DNA of 64,000 bases. Origin: Methanolobus sp. Lineage in GTDB: Archaea > Halobacteriota > Methanosarcinia > Methanosarcinales > Methanosarcinaceae. The position numbers and the translations under genes are program-made. Below the pieces are notes generated by a model. The model was not told the DNA's origin. It did no database searches and was given only the letters and a program-made list of their open reading frames with translations. Position 1 is the stretch's first letter. Every line of letters begins with the position of its first letter. Shown here piece after piece: positions 31,666 through 42,027 of this stretch. The stretch is from the NCBI GenBank assembly GCA_021767785.1, contig JAASSR010000002.1, positions 1-64,000 of the forward strand, in the 5' to 3' direction.

Positions 31666-32331
31666 TTAATCATGGTACCGGGCTATGAAGCAAGGTATGT
31701 CGATAACATTTTTTACGGCATCGATTATTATTCCGTCGGCAGTAGCTATTATCTCAGAATTGTCGCAATTCTTCAGGTCATAGTCAACATGTCTCGATGT
31801 TCTTGCATCCCCTTTTATTAAAAGATCTTCCATGCGCTTTCTTATGAAGGCTGCAAGCTCTCCGCTGTTCTTTATTTGAGTGTCCAGTAGCACATGTGTA
31901 TATTTAATTTCTGATCTTAAAATGAAGTCCAGCATCTCCTCAACAGCTCTGAAGGTGCTATCCACATTGGAATGGTTCTTAAAGATACCTTTTATGTCCC
32001 TTAGGAATGAATCATCTGCGACCCATACATTTTCTCCTTCTATCAGACTTTCAAGAGTTATAAGTACGTTGTATCCGTCAATTATTACTCTTCCGTTCTT
32101 CAGTTCATCTATTCCAAGCTTCTTTTCCATACGGGAAATGGTAGTATTTCTTGAAAAGACAGTGCGTGCAAGTATGTATCTCTCATTTTTGTCAAGACGG
32201 TAATGATCTCCTGTAAACCTGATGGAACTATCCCTGCGGTATCCCCTTTCCAGAAGATAGCGGATATCCTTTGCAGCTTCACCGAGTTTTCCCGGGTGGT
32301 TTTTATTAATATGATATTTCTTAGAGGACAT
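31666..32331 (-). CDS. DUF434/DUF5616-type protein (NYN/PIN-like fold suspected)
   Basis: N-terminal KLGEAAKDIRYLLERGYRRDSSIRFTGDHYRL and VIIDGYNVLITLESLIEG motifs. Confidence 0.7.
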   Translation of the reverse strand: MSSKKYHINKNHPGKLGEAAKDIRYLLERGYRRDSSIRFTGDHYRLDKNERYILARTVFSRNTTISRMEKKLGIDELKNGRVIIDGYNVLITLESLIEGENVWVADDSFLRDIKGIFKNHSNVDSTFRAVEEMLDFILRSEIKYTHVLLDTQIKNSGELAAFIRKRMEDLLIKGDARTSRHVDYDLKNCDNSEIIATADGIIIDAVKNVIDIPCFIARYHD

Positions 32332-32538
32332 CAGATATCAATTTTCAATTCCTTGTTCTGTATTCTGTATGTTGGTAAGTTATAGATATCGGAGTTCTAA
32401 AAATGTTATGTACATTTTATTAGTGAACATATATCTTTCTAACCGGGTTTTATTTAAATAGTTTCAATATTATACTATCTAATGGCTTTGGTACATATTT
32501 CTATGATCGGATGTTTGTGTTTACTGGATCTTTTGTGA

Positions 32539-34197
32539 GTGACAGAGATGGATGAGCAAAAAAAAGGAAAGGTGCTGATCGTTGATGATGAGTCAATGAA
32601 TGTCAAACTTTTAGATGCCTATCTAATGCATGATTACGATATAATCCCTGCATACTGTGGTATAGAGGCACTTGAAAAAGTTGAAACACACAACCCTGAC
32701 ATAATTCTTCTGGATCTTATGATGCCTGATATCACAGGTTTTGAGGTATGTAAGATCCTCAAAAGTTCTGAAAAAACACGTTTTATTCCTATAATAATGG
32801 TCACAGCATTATCCAGTCTTGAAGATCGCATCAAGGGCATAGATGCAGGTGCAGATGACTTCCTGACAAAACCTCTTGACAGGCTTGAGATCAAGACACG
32901 GGTTGGTTCTCTTCTCAGAATTAAAAAACTTCATGATGAACTGATAGCTGAACGTGACCAGGCTCAGAATTATCTTGATCTTGCAGGAGTAATGCTTTTT
33001 GTACTTGACGAAAAGGGCATTGTTAAGCTGATTAACAAAAAAGGATCTGAGATACTCGGTTATACTGAGGAAGAGATCATTGGGAATGACTGGTTTGAAA
33101 GTTATGTTCCCACACTTTTCAGAGAGAGTGCAAGGAAAGGTTTCGATAAATTACTCTCAAATGGGAATGATAAGGAAGGATATTTTGAGATACCTTTTCT
33201 GAACAGAAACAGACAAAAAAGAATCATGAGCTGGAATAATATTATTCTTCGGGATACTGATGGTAATATTAACGGTCTTCTGGTTTCAGGTGAGGATATT
33301 ACCGAAAGGATAGAAGCAGAATCAAAGATCAAAAGAGCCAATGAGTATCTTGATAACCTTTTGAAAGCATCTCCTATAGCCATACTCTCCCTTGACAGTA
33401 AAAAAAGAATTGTTACCGCAAACAAGAATGCGGCTGATCTTCTTGGTTATGAAGTGAGTGAAATAATTGCCAGGCCTATAAGAGATTTTTCAGAGGATAT
33501 TGATCTGCTCAAATTTGAAGAAAAGAAGGATTTTGAAATGCTGTTTTTCAAAAAACATGGTGAAAAGGTTCGTATGAATGTTTCAACTTCTCTGCTGGAA
33601 GAAGATGATGGGAAAAAAGGACTTATTGTAACATTACAGGACCGTTCACGTCTAAGAGGTCTGTTCATCACTCCGCTTACTGAAGATATTGAGCATGATA
33701 ATGGAGACCTTGAAGTCGAACTTGAGAGCGGATATATCTATCTTTCAGGATCATCAGAACCGGAACAAAGTTATGAGACTTTCTCTGAACTTGTAAAAAG
33801 CGGAAAACCAGGGCTTTGTATCACAAGAATGAATCCAGATAAGGTAAGGGATATCTATGGTCTGGCAAAAACACCTATAGTCTGGCTTACAAAGAATAAG
33901 ATCGATGGCCAGCAATCTATAGATTCAACTGAACTTTTCAGGATACATCCTACAATTGCTGATTTTGTAAATAAGATCGATGATGGCGTCGTTCTGATGG
34001 ACGGGCTTGAATATCTCATACTTGATAATGATTTTCTATCTGTGGTCAAACTGATAGAACAAACCAATGATACTATTATGGCATCAGGTTCCAGAATGAT
34101 ATTGCAGCTGGATCCTCATATTCTTGAAAAGAAGGAATTCCACTTACTTAAAAGATGGATGAAACATGTCTCCGGAGATTCTTTATGCTACATATAA
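32539..34197 (+). CDS. Response regulator-PAS-PAS-DUF835 signalling protein
   Basis: REC (KVLIVDDESMNVKLLDAYL...DIILLDLMMPD...DDFLTKPLD), two PAS domains, C-terminal DUF835. Confidence 0.85.
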   Translation: MTEMDEQKKGKVLIVDDESMNVKLLDAYLMHDYDIIPAYCGIEALEKVETHNPDIILLDLMMPDITGFEVCKILKSSEKTRFIPIIMVTALSSLEDRIKGIDAGADDFLTKPLDRLEIKTRVGSLLRIKKLHDELIAERDQAQNYLDLAGVMLFVLDEKGIVKLINKKGSEILGYTEEEIIGNDWFESYVPTLFRESARKGFDKLLSNGNDKEGYFEIPFLNRNRQKRIMSWNNIILRDTDGNINGLLVSGEDITERIEAESKIKRANEYLDNLLKASPIAILSLDSKKRIVTANKNAADLLGYEVSEIIARPIRDFSEDIDLLKFEEKKDFEMLFFKKHGEKVRMNVSTSLLEEDDGKKGLIVTLQDRSRLRGLFITPLTEDIEHDNGDLEVELESGYIYLSGSSEPEQSYETFSELVKSGKPGLCITRMNPDKVRDIYGLAKTPIVWLTKNKIDGQQSIDSTELFRIHPTIADFVNKIDDGVVLMDGLEYLILDNDFLSVVKLIEQTNDTIMASGSRMILQLDPHILEKKEFHLLKRWMKHVSGDSLCYI

Positions 34198-34303
34198 AAA
34201 TCTTTTTATACTTTTTTTGTATAACATCTGCATTAAAGATATATATTATTTTTACTTTATCAGAGATACTTACTTTTACCAATAAAATAAAGAGAGGGGT
34301 ATA

Positions 34304-35002
34304 ATGCGATTTGTGGACACTATAGAAGGTTTGAACGAAGTCTTTGATACGGATATACCTAAAAACAGTGTCGTACTTGTAACTGGTGCAGCAGGCACAT
34401 TGAAATCAGGTTTTACCTTTCAGGTAATGTCCAATTATCTTGAACATCAGGATGAATATGGTCTTTATATTACTTTCGAGCAAAGTAAAGAGAATCATTT
34501 GCAGAATATGGACAGTATGGGAATAAGGCTTTCTAAGAAAATGCACATTTCTGATTTCAGCGATTATCGTGTAATGTATGACGATTTTTCGGATGATCTT
34601 TTGAGTATTCTCGAAGAAAACATAATCAGCTTCAAAAAAGATATCGGAGATAAATGTACCTGTGTTGCTATTGATTCTCTGGGAGCTTTATATTCTCTGC
34701 TTAATATTGATCAACGGGATATGAGGAAAAATATGTATAAATTCCTTGAATCCCTTAGGCGTGAAAATCTCACAACATTTCTTATACTTGAAGATGAAAA
34801 ATTGTCTGATATGTCAGATCCTTCTACAGGCATGGAAGGTTATCTTGCAGACGGTATCATCGAACTGGGACTCCATCTCAAAGGTAATGTTGCAAACAGA
34901 TATCTCAGGGTGCGCAAAATGCGTTCGGCTTCCCACAGCATGGCACCATGGATACTTGCGGTTTCAGAAAATGGATTGCAGGTGTATAAAGGCAATTTCT
35001 GA
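34304..35002 (+). CDS. KaiC-like RecA-superfamily ATPase
   Basis: Walker A VTGAAGTLKSGFTF, Walker B CVAIDSLGALYSLL. Confidence 0.85.
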   Translation: MRFVDTIEGLNEVFDTDIPKNSVVLVTGAAGTLKSGFTFQVMSNYLEHQDEYGLYITFEQSKENHLQNMDSMGIRLSKKMHISDFSDYRVMYDDFSDDLLSILEENIISFKKDIGDKCTCVAIDSLGALYSLLNIDQRDMRKNMYKFLESLRRENLTTFLILEDEKLSDMSDPSTGMEGYLADGIIELGLHLKGNVANRYLRVRKMRSASHSMAPWILAVSENGLQVYKGNF

Positions 35003-35118
35003 TATTAAGATGTACTAATAATCAAAAAATCCAGAAAGTATTTTGAAATCAGAATATTCAATGCGAATATTTTTATAATTTCCTGACAAAGCTTATTTTA
35101 TCACAGGGGTTAGAAAAT

Positions 35119-35538
35119 ATGTTCGCAGGATTAAATGATGCAAGTTTAAACTTATTACTGCAGTTCTTGTCAGTTATTATATTGATCATTGCCCTGTTGC
35201 AGGTCTCAAAAGATCCTTCGGGAAAACACTGCAGGTTTGTAGGTATTGCAGTATTATTGCAACTTGTATCGATTCTGTTTTTCATGTTCCCTTCAATGTC
35301 TGCTTTAACTGACCTTGGTTTAAGTTCCTCTCTGCAGACCCAGATGTATCTGCATCATTTTGCAGGTCTGCTGGTTGTCATTTTCTATATATATATCAAA
35401 CTGGCAATTGATGGCAGAGTTAAGATGATCTTCAATCCTTTCAATCTGATGAAGATAACACTTGCATTATGGATCATTGTATTCATCGGTGGTATCGGCC
35501 TTTACCTGTCTATATGGGAAGGTTTTTCCCTTCTCTGA
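35119..35538 (+). CDS. Small membrane protein of unknown function
   Basis: 139 aa, four hydrophobic segments. Confidence 0.65.
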   Translation: MFAGLNDASLNLLLQFLSVIILIIALLQVSKDPSGKHCRFVGIAVLLQLVSILFFMFPSMSALTDLGLSSSLQTQMYLHHFAGLLVVIFYIYIKLAIDGRVKMIFNPFNLMKITLALWIIVFIGGIGLYLSIWEGFSLL

Positions 35539-36894
35539 TCATCTTCTGTCAACGATGCGTTTTGGTCTTCCTTTAATGCGATAGAACTCAAGTTCTCCGG
35601 GTCTTAAGTAATTGAAAATTATGTTCAGGCTGCCATCTATATATGCATTTTCCAGCTTTTTCTTGTAGGCGAAAAAGGATCTGAGGAAATTTTCTTTTAT
35701 AAGCTCCTCATTGCATCTCTGCATATCATTGCACTCCATACTGACTCTGAGTGTTGTCTCACCTTCGTCATCTCCTCCATAAAGAAAAGCTTCATATTCT
35801 CCGGTCAGGTACTCCATATTTTCTCTCTGGAATACACCTTTTTCAATATCAACACGATTGAAAGGTGTATCTGCCGTCCAGAATGTTTCTGCTTCTCTTT
35901 GAGGTGTCATTATCTTCATATGTGTTCGTCCACAGGCACATTTATCCCGGCTGAGAACCACTGTTGTATCTTCGGTGTCATAATTCAGAAGAACGTTGCC
36001 GCTTTTTGCTCCCACCGGTAATAGGGTGGTGAGCACAAGTCTGCCACATTCTCCGTCCTTTACGAATTTATCCATATGAGGGTCATAAACATCCAGATGT
36101 ACCATATCTTCGGGTACGTGCAACCCGTTTACTTCGGTACACTCTCCGCACATGGTCCCTTCGGTGCTGCCGTAATTATTGTAAACTTCGCAGTCCCATA
36201 TCTCAGAAACGTAATTCCTTGATTCTTCTGCGAAACTTTCACCTCCGATCACAAGACGTTCAATGCTTGATTCTGAAGGTTCCATTCCCTGATCTTTCAT
36301 TCTCTTTGCCAGACGCAGAAGTTTGAATATACTGGCAACTATGGAAGTAGGTCTGTATGATTCCATAACCCTGACGGGAAATGTACATTTTCCTTCAGGG
36401 ATCATTGTCATGCCTATATGTCTGGCTGCAAGGGTCATCGTATTTGCTCCAACGTTCATCCCGTATGAAGCACATACGACTACACGGTCTTCAGGTCCGA
36501 ATCCCTGTGACAAAAAGCATCTGGCATATTTTTCGGCATATCTCTCCCAGTCTTTCCATGTAAGGAAAAATGATTTTGGTGTTCCGCTGGTTCCGCTGGT
36601 CTCATGAACTGTGAACACATCATTCCAGTCAACCATCCTGAATCCAAAATCATCCTGAACAGGTGGCTGGTTCTCACGGATCGTTTTTCCTGATATAATA
36701 GGAAGTTCCAGCAGATCCTCATGTGACCTGATATCAGAAGGATTGATATTATTTTCTCTGAACCATTTTTTATAAAAAAGTGAATTATCTGCAGCGTAGT
36801 TCACTGTGTACCTGACCCTCTCTTCAATAAGAGCATCAAGTTCACTCCTGTCCATGGTCTCAATTTCCGGATTATAGTATTGTCTGGGTCCCAT
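35539..36894 (-). CDS. Coenzyme F390 synthetase/phenylacetate-CoA ligase-like adenylate-forming enzyme
   Basis: TSGTSGTPKSFFLTWKDWERYAEKYAR; YNNYGSTEGTMCGECTE. Confidence 0.82.
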   Translation of the reverse strand: MGPRQYYNPEIETMDRSELDALIEERVRYTVNYAADNSLFYKKWFRENNINPSDIRSHEDLLELPIISGKTIRENQPPVQDDFGFRMVDWNDVFTVHETSGTSGTPKSFFLTWKDWERYAEKYARCFLSQGFGPEDRVVVCASYGMNVGANTMTLAARHIGMTMIPEGKCTFPVRVMESYRPTSIVASIFKLLRLAKRMKDQGMEPSESSIERLVIGGESFAEESRNYVSEIWDCEVYNNYGSTEGTMCGECTEVNGLHVPEDMVHLDVYDPHMDKFVKDGECGRLVLTTLLPVGAKSGNVLLNYDTEDTTVVLSRDKCACGRTHMKIMTPQREAETFWTADTPFNRVDIEKGVFQRENMEYLTGEYEAFLYGGDDEGETTLRVSMECNDMQRCNEELIKENFLRSFFAYKKKLENAYIDGSLNIIFNYLRPGELEFYRIKGRPKRIVDRR

Positions 36895-36908
36895 TATATC
36901 ATTTCCTT

Positions 36909-39062
36909 TTAAAGTTGTGCGATCTTTTCTATTTGCTCTTTTATCTTTTCCATGTCAATAGAAGGAAGTTTACAGTTGTGATCCTGGCATATGTGTACTG
37001 TTGTTTTTCCACTTTCAGCTTTCATATCTCTGGTATAAGTGGCAATTTCGGATATTCTCTCATCTTCGCTGGTTGATTTTAAAAGTATGATTTTCTCGGG
37101 AATAAATCTTTCATTAATGAAACGGATGATATTTTTTGTGTCAGCAGTCTCTTTCTCGCCAACAATGACAATCTCTGCAGATTCGTTCAAAGCAATATAT
37201 ATGGCTGACATGAACTGTGTATAACCTATTGGTGCGTCGCTAACCTTTGAGGCAAAAGACTGCAGGGTCTTATGTGCAAGCTCTTCTGCATGAGTATCTC
37301 CTGTGATCTTTGCAAGATTCAGCAGGTTCATGATACATATGGAATTGCCTGAGGGAATTGCCCCGTCATAAACTTCCTTGCTTCGGAATATAAGCTCTTC
37401 TGCTTCATCGGAAGTATGGAAGAATCCTCCATTTTCATGATCATAGAAATGAGAAATAACATAGCTGTTCAGTTTCAGTGCCTGCTCAAGGTACTTTGTT
37501 TTGAATGTGGTCTGATACAGTTCCATTAGTCCGTATATAAAGAATGCATAATCTTCAAGGAAAGCATCTATTGCCGCCTCTCCTTCGCGGTACCGATGTT
37601 TCATTTTCCCGTTCCCGTCTGTCATTTCATTGATAAAGAAATCTGCTGTTTTTGTTGCCATCTCTGCATATTCGTTATCAACGAATGCCTGTGAAGCTTT
37701 ACAAAGTGCTGCAATCGTAAGTCCGTTCCAGTCCGTTAATATCTTATCATCCTTTGATGGATGTACGCGCTTATCACGAATCCTGAACAGTTCTTTTCTT
37801 GCATTTTCGATAATATCCTCTACATCTTTTCCATCTTCAGTTTTGCCGTCAAAGGAAATTTTCCTATTTTCAGTTAAATGCGGTATGTTCTTTCCTGTAA
37901 GAGCTTTAGTATGTTCTTCAGCAAAATTCCCTTCATTTTTGATATTGAATATTTTTTCGACCAGAGGTGCATCTTCTCCAAGTATATTTTCTATCTCTGC
38001 TGCTGTCCAAAGATAGAATTTTCCTTCTTCTCCTTCACTGTCCGCGTCTTCTGCGGAGTAGAACACACCTTCAGGTGAAAGCATATCTCTTTTCAGGTAG
38101 GTCAGTATCTCTTTTGCAGTGTTCCTGTATTCCACGTTTCCTGTTGACTGGTATGTCTCAGCCAGAACTATTACCATCATGGCCTGATCGTAAAGCATCT
38201 TTTCAAAGTGAGGAACAAGCCATTTTCTGTCTGTAGAATATCTGTGGAATCCGAATCCTATCTGGTCGTAAATACCTCCCATGCGCATTGAATCCAGTGT
38301 TCTTTCGACCATTTCCAGGGCGTTTGGGTTCCTGGTTCTTTTCCAGTATCTGAGGAGAAATGCAAGATGGTGAGGCGTAGGAAACTTCGGGGCCCTTCCA
38401 AAACCTGCATATTGGTCATCAAAGTTTCTATAAAGTTGATCAAAAGTATCTTCAAGCATCTTTTCACTGATCTCTGTATGATCTACTTTATTCTCTTCAT
38501 CTTTTTTTTCGAAAGATGAGACTGCGGAAATTATAGATTCCGCACTATTGATGAGCTCCTGTCTTTTATTGTTCCAGAGATTGCTGACAGCCGGTATTAT
38601 TTCAAGCATTCCCGGGATTCCATATCTGCTTTCCCTGGGGATGTATGTAGCTGCATAGAATGGTTTTTTTTCAGGTGTCATCAGAATTGTCAGAGGCCAT
38701 CCGCCTCTGCCTGTTAGTGCCTGGCAGACTGACATGTAAATATTATCAATGTCAGGTCGTTCTTCTCTGTCAACCTTTATTGAAATGAACGATTTGTTCA
38801 GAAGTTGAGCCACTCTTTCATTTTCAAAGGATTCCTTTTCCATCACATGACACCAGTGGCATGTGGAATAACCGATCGAAAGGAATATTGGTTTGTCTTC
38901 ATCCTTTGCCTTTTCAAATGCTTCTTCTCCCCATGGATACCAGTTCACCGGGTTAGATGCATGCTGGAGAAGATAAGGACTTTTTTCTCTGATAAGTTTA
39001 TTATTACTATCATTGTTATTATTAATTTTATTTTTAGAATTCTTATCCAGTTTTTCTTTCAT
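36909..39062 (-). CDS. Thioredoxin-domain protein of YyaL/DUF255 (spermatogenesis-associated protein 20) family
   Basis: [52 protein letters not shown]. Confidence 0.93.
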   Translation of the reverse strand: MKEKLDKNSKNKINNNNDSNNKLIREKSPYLLQHASNPVNWYPWGEEAFEKAKDEDKPIFLSIGYSTCHWCHVMEKESFENERVAQLLNKSFISIKVDREERPDIDNIYMSVCQALTGRGGWPLTILMTPEKKPFYAATYIPRESRYGIPGMLEIIPAVSNLWNNKRQELINSAESIISAVSSFEKKDEENKVDHTEISEKMLEDTFDQLYRNFDDQYAGFGRAPKFPTPHHLAFLLRYWKRTRNPNALEMVERTLDSMRMGGIYDQIGFGFHRYSTDRKWLVPHFEKMLYDQAMMVIVLAETYQSTGNVEYRNTAKEILTYLKRDMLSPEGVFYSAEDADSEGEEGKFYLWTAAEIENILGEDAPLVEKIFNIKNEGNFAEEHTKALTGKNIPHLTENRKISFDGKTEDGKDVEDIIENARKELFRIRDKRVHPSKDDKILTDWNGLTIAALCKASQAFVDNEYAEMATKTADFFINEMTDGNGKMKHRYREGEAAIDAFLEDYAFFIYGLMELYQTTFKTKYLEQALKLNSYVISHFYDHENGGFFHTSDEAEELIFRSKEVYDGAIPSGNSICIMNLLNLAKITGDTHAEELAHKTLQSFASKVSDAPIGYTQFMSAIYIALNESAEIVIVGEKETADTKNIIRFINERFIPEKIILLKSTSEDERISEIATYTRDMKAESGKTTVHICQDHNCKLPSIDMEKIKEQIEKIAQL

Positions 39063-39317
39063 TAATTCACTCCCAATAAATTATCTGTTTTCAAGGTTTA
39101 TTACTTTTAGTTAAAAGTCTCCCTTTTTTATAATCAGATATCTGAGATTAAAGACCATTATTTTACTTTGATCTTTCATTGCTATTAACTTTCAGAATCA
39201 TATATCTCATAATGAGGATGATATTTTTTGAATGTGGAAATACTTATATAGTACTCGCTCTTAATTTTAGTTAAGTAAGATAACTTAGAAACATAATTAT
39301 AAACAGGTGGTACGACA

Positions 39318-40061
39318 ATGGATAGAAGGTTATTTCTTCCTATTTTCATTTTGCTTGCATCAGTCCTTTTACTGAGCGGTTTTATGAATTTTCAGGAAAG
39401 TTCGGCACAGCAATCCCCTGATTCTGCGCCGGATCCAGTTATAGAGGATAAGGAGACAGTAGCTCAGAATACTCCTAAAGCAGATACTGAACCTCAAACA
39501 GAAGTATCTGCAAATAAATCAAAAAGTACAGAAGCTCCGGAATCAGAACCAACAATGATGTCATTCGGTGGTGGAGGCGGTGGAATCGATTCACAAAGCA
39601 CTGAAAGTGAGAATACCGGAGAAGACGAAAAAGATTTGGAAACATCAAGTGAAACAGACGATGAGGTTGATGAAGTTAAAGCTGCTTTCTCAGTAGAGAC
39701 TGAATGTCTGAATGCTACTTTCACTGATATGTCTGAGAATGCCAGTTCTTTGTACTGGGATTTCGGAGACGGGACATATTCTGAACTTGCAAATCCTGAA
39801 CATAAATATATGGAAGAGGGTCAATATACTGTAAACCTTACAGCATACGGTGATGATTCACAGCAGGATTCAATTGAACAGGTAGTTACGGTGGAAGAAT
39901 GTTCTACAGCTCCTGAAGAAGGTGATGAAGAAGATGGGCAAGATGACCCAAAAGATACTCCTTCTGATCCTGTAACTCAGGAAGTTCCGGAGTTCCCAAC
40001 CATTGCAATTCCAATGGTGGCCATAATCGGTATGGCTTTCTTCTTCAGCAGAAGGCAGTAA
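39318..40061 (+). CDS. PKD-domain surface protein with PEF-CTERM sorting signal
   Basis: Signal peptide; PKD motif SSLYWDFGDGTYSELANPEHKYMEEGQYTVNLTA; C-terminal VPEFPTIAIPMVAIIGMAFFFSRRQ. Confidence 0.85.
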   Translation: MDRRLFLPIFILLASVLLLSGFMNFQESSAQQSPDSAPDPVIEDKETVAQNTPKADTEPQTEVSANKSKSTEAPESEPTMMSFGGGGGGIDSQSTESENTGEDEKDLETSSETDDEVDEVKAAFSVETECLNATFTDMSENASSLYWDFGDGTYSELANPEHKYMEEGQYTVNLTAYGDDSQQDSIEQVVTVEECSTAPEEGDEEDGQDDPKDTPSDPVTQEVPEFPTIAIPMVAIIGMAFFFSRRQ

Positions 40062-40075
40062 TTTAATAATAAAGT

Positions 40076-40097
40076 AAAACCGCTTTTCAGCGGTTTT
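40076..40097. terminator. Bidirectional hairpin terminator between convergent genes
   Basis: AAAACCGC-TTTTCA-GCGGTTTT, 8-bp stem with A/T flanks on both sides. Confidence 0.75.
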
Positions 40098-40581
40098 AAT
40101 ACATTATTTTTGCAAATCCTCCGATCTGTTTCTTGCAGATATTCGCGTGCTTTTCTTCATCTTTGATCAATTTGTCCATATCTTTTATGAAATCCATGGA
40201 ATCATTTTCATCAGGAAACAATTCTGTGATAATTTCCATATCCGTTTTTTTCATATCCTTATATACGTTCATTGCGAGAATTTCATATTTCATGATAGTA
40301 TTGAATATCTCTTCATTTGCAAGTCCATTAAAATCAAATATATGTTTAGGAAGCCCGGAGGGAGCTTGTTCAGGTACTCTGATATTTCCTTTGATCAACC
40401 ACTTTTTAACAATCTCTCCATGTTTGTCAGAGTCATGAGATAGTATTTCCAGTGCTTCAATATTCTCATTCATCAATTCGATACGTCCTTCCCATGTAAC
40501 AAGTTGCTCCATTTCCGATTCTATCCAGTACATTTTCTGGAGCAGTTTTTCAAGCGTTATTTTATTGTTTATAATTGGCAA
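40096..40581 (-). CDS. Ferritin-like/rubrerythrin-like helical bundle protein
   Basis: 161 aa, helical, with ESEMEQL, KYEILAMNVYK and KDEEKHANIC segments. Confidence 0.5.
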   Translation of the reverse strand: MPIINNKITLEKLLQKMYWIESEMEQLVTWEGRIELMNENIEALEILSHDSDKHGEIVKKWLIKGNIRVPEQAPSGLPKHIFDFNGLANEEIFNTIMKYEILAMNVYKDMKKTDMEIITELFPDENDSMDFIKDMDKLIKDEEKHANICKKQIGGFAKIMY

Positions 40582-40742
40582 AGTGATTCCCTCTTCTTAA
40601 AATGTAATTATGCTATTATTTATTCTTGTTATTATTATATTTATCTGTATTTTTTATTCAGCGATGAATATTTATATAGTTATAAGTTTTAAAGTACTCC
40701 TTAAGTATTACTCAGGTATTATCTATTTCAGGAGGATCAGTT

Positions 40743-41441
40743 ATCAGTTCAATTGCTTTGTTAAGTAGTGGTCTTGATTCTGTTACTGCTATTGCAGCAG
40801 TTCAGAATGATATCGGTGTCAAAATGGCCCTTATATTTGATTACGGACAACGCTCTGTTAAACGTGAGATCGAAAATTCGGTGAAGGTCTGTGAACATTT
40901 TGGAATAAAATATCGTATTCTGGACATAAAATGGATGAAGGAAATTACAAACACATCTCTTGTAAACAAGGATAATGATGTCCCTTTACTGAGCATGAAC
41001 GAAATTGCAGATGATGCTGACCCCTCACTTACCATGGAGTCTGCAAAAGCCGTATGGGTTCCCAACAGAAATGGTATTCTTATAAACATTGCAGCAGCAT
41101 TTGCCGAAAGTATGGATTGCGATTATATTATCACAGGTTTCAATAAAGAAGAAGCGGTCACTTTTCCGGACAATTCTCCTGAATTCATTTCTGCGATAGA
41201 TAATTCTCTTTCGTATTCAACGCAAAACGGAGTGAAAGTACTTGCCCCGCTGATGGGTCTTGATAAAAAAGAAATAGTTATCAGAGCAACAGAGCTCCAC
41301 GCTCCTCTTCAGTATAGCTGGAGTTGCTACCACGGCGATGATATTCCATGTGGTGAATGTGAAAGCTGTATCAGAAGAAAAAGGGCTTTTGAGATGGCAG
41401 GGGTAAATGATCCTTTACTTGAAAGGTTTGCAAATGAATAA
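40743..41441 (+). CDS. queC: 7-cyano-7-deazaguanine synthase QueC, apparent non-canonical ATC start
   Basis: [22 protein letters not shown]-loop; C-terminal [25 protein letters not shown] zinc site; GGAGG at 40731-40735; no ATG/GTG/TTG upstream of 40758 before the in-frame stop at 40683. Confidence 0.92.
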   Translation: MSSIALLSSGLDSVTAIAAVQNDIGVKMALIFDYGQRSVKREIENSVKVCEHFGIKYRILDIKWMKEITNTSLVNKDNDVPLLSMNEIADDADPSLTMESAKAVWVPNRNGILINIAAAFAESMDCDYIITGFNKEEAVTFPDNSPEFISAIDNSLSYSTQNGVKVLAPLMGLDKKEIVIRATELHAPLQYSWSCYHGDDIPCGECESCIRRKRAFEMAGVNDPLLERFANE

Positions 41442-41469
41442 ACTTTCATTTAAACCGGTTGTGTAACTC

Positions 41470-42027
41470 ATGGAATGTATTATCCTCGATAAAAGAACAG
41501 ATTACGATGGCAGTCAAATATCATCTCTCTGGGCGTATAATCTCGCAGATATACAGTCGGATTCTATTATCGCATTCAGAGGTGCTTGTGATGTTAGTAT
41601 CGAACATATGATCGATCTTGAAGATAAAAAACAGGGTGATATGATATATTCCACTGACATGCTCCATTTTATCATAGAACATTTTGATTCCATCGATCTG
41701 AAACTCATATATGCAAGACAGCGTCTTTTCACTTCAATTGTAAAGGAAGTACTCTTGCAATTCTGTACTAATATAATAAGAAAAGGTGACGATCTCTTTG
41801 TGAATGGAAAGAAGCTCACAGTATCTATTGCCAGCACATCATCAGTTTCGCAGAAGATACATTTCGGGATCAATGTGGTACATGATCATTATGGAAGTCT
41901 AGAGGAACTGGGAATTGGAAGCGATGATGCCGTGAATCTTATGGAAAAAATAGCAAGACTTTATTATAATGATTTTATCGATATTGAAAAAGACCTTAGA
42001 AAATCCAGACCACTGGATGTGGTATAA
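41470..42027 (+). CDS. DUF366 family protein in preQ0 operon
   Basis: MECIILDKRTDYDGSQISSLWAYNLADIQSDSIIAFRGACDV; between queC and queE. Confidence 0.7.
   Translation: MECIILDKRTDYDGSQISSLWAYNLADIQSDSIIAFRGACDVSIEHMIDLEDKKQGDMIYSTDMLHFIIEHFDSIDLKLIYARQRLFTSIVKEVLLQFCTNIIRKGDDLFVNGKKLTVSIASTSSVSQKIHFGINVVHDHYGSLEELGIGSDDAVNLMEKIARLYYNDFIDIEKDLRKSRPLDVV

Noticed and set aside
38995-39062. Asn-rich low-complexity N-terminus ([16 protein letters not shown]) of the YyaL-like protein
   Set aside because: Probably AT-rich simple-sequence expansion or an over-extended start, not a functional element.
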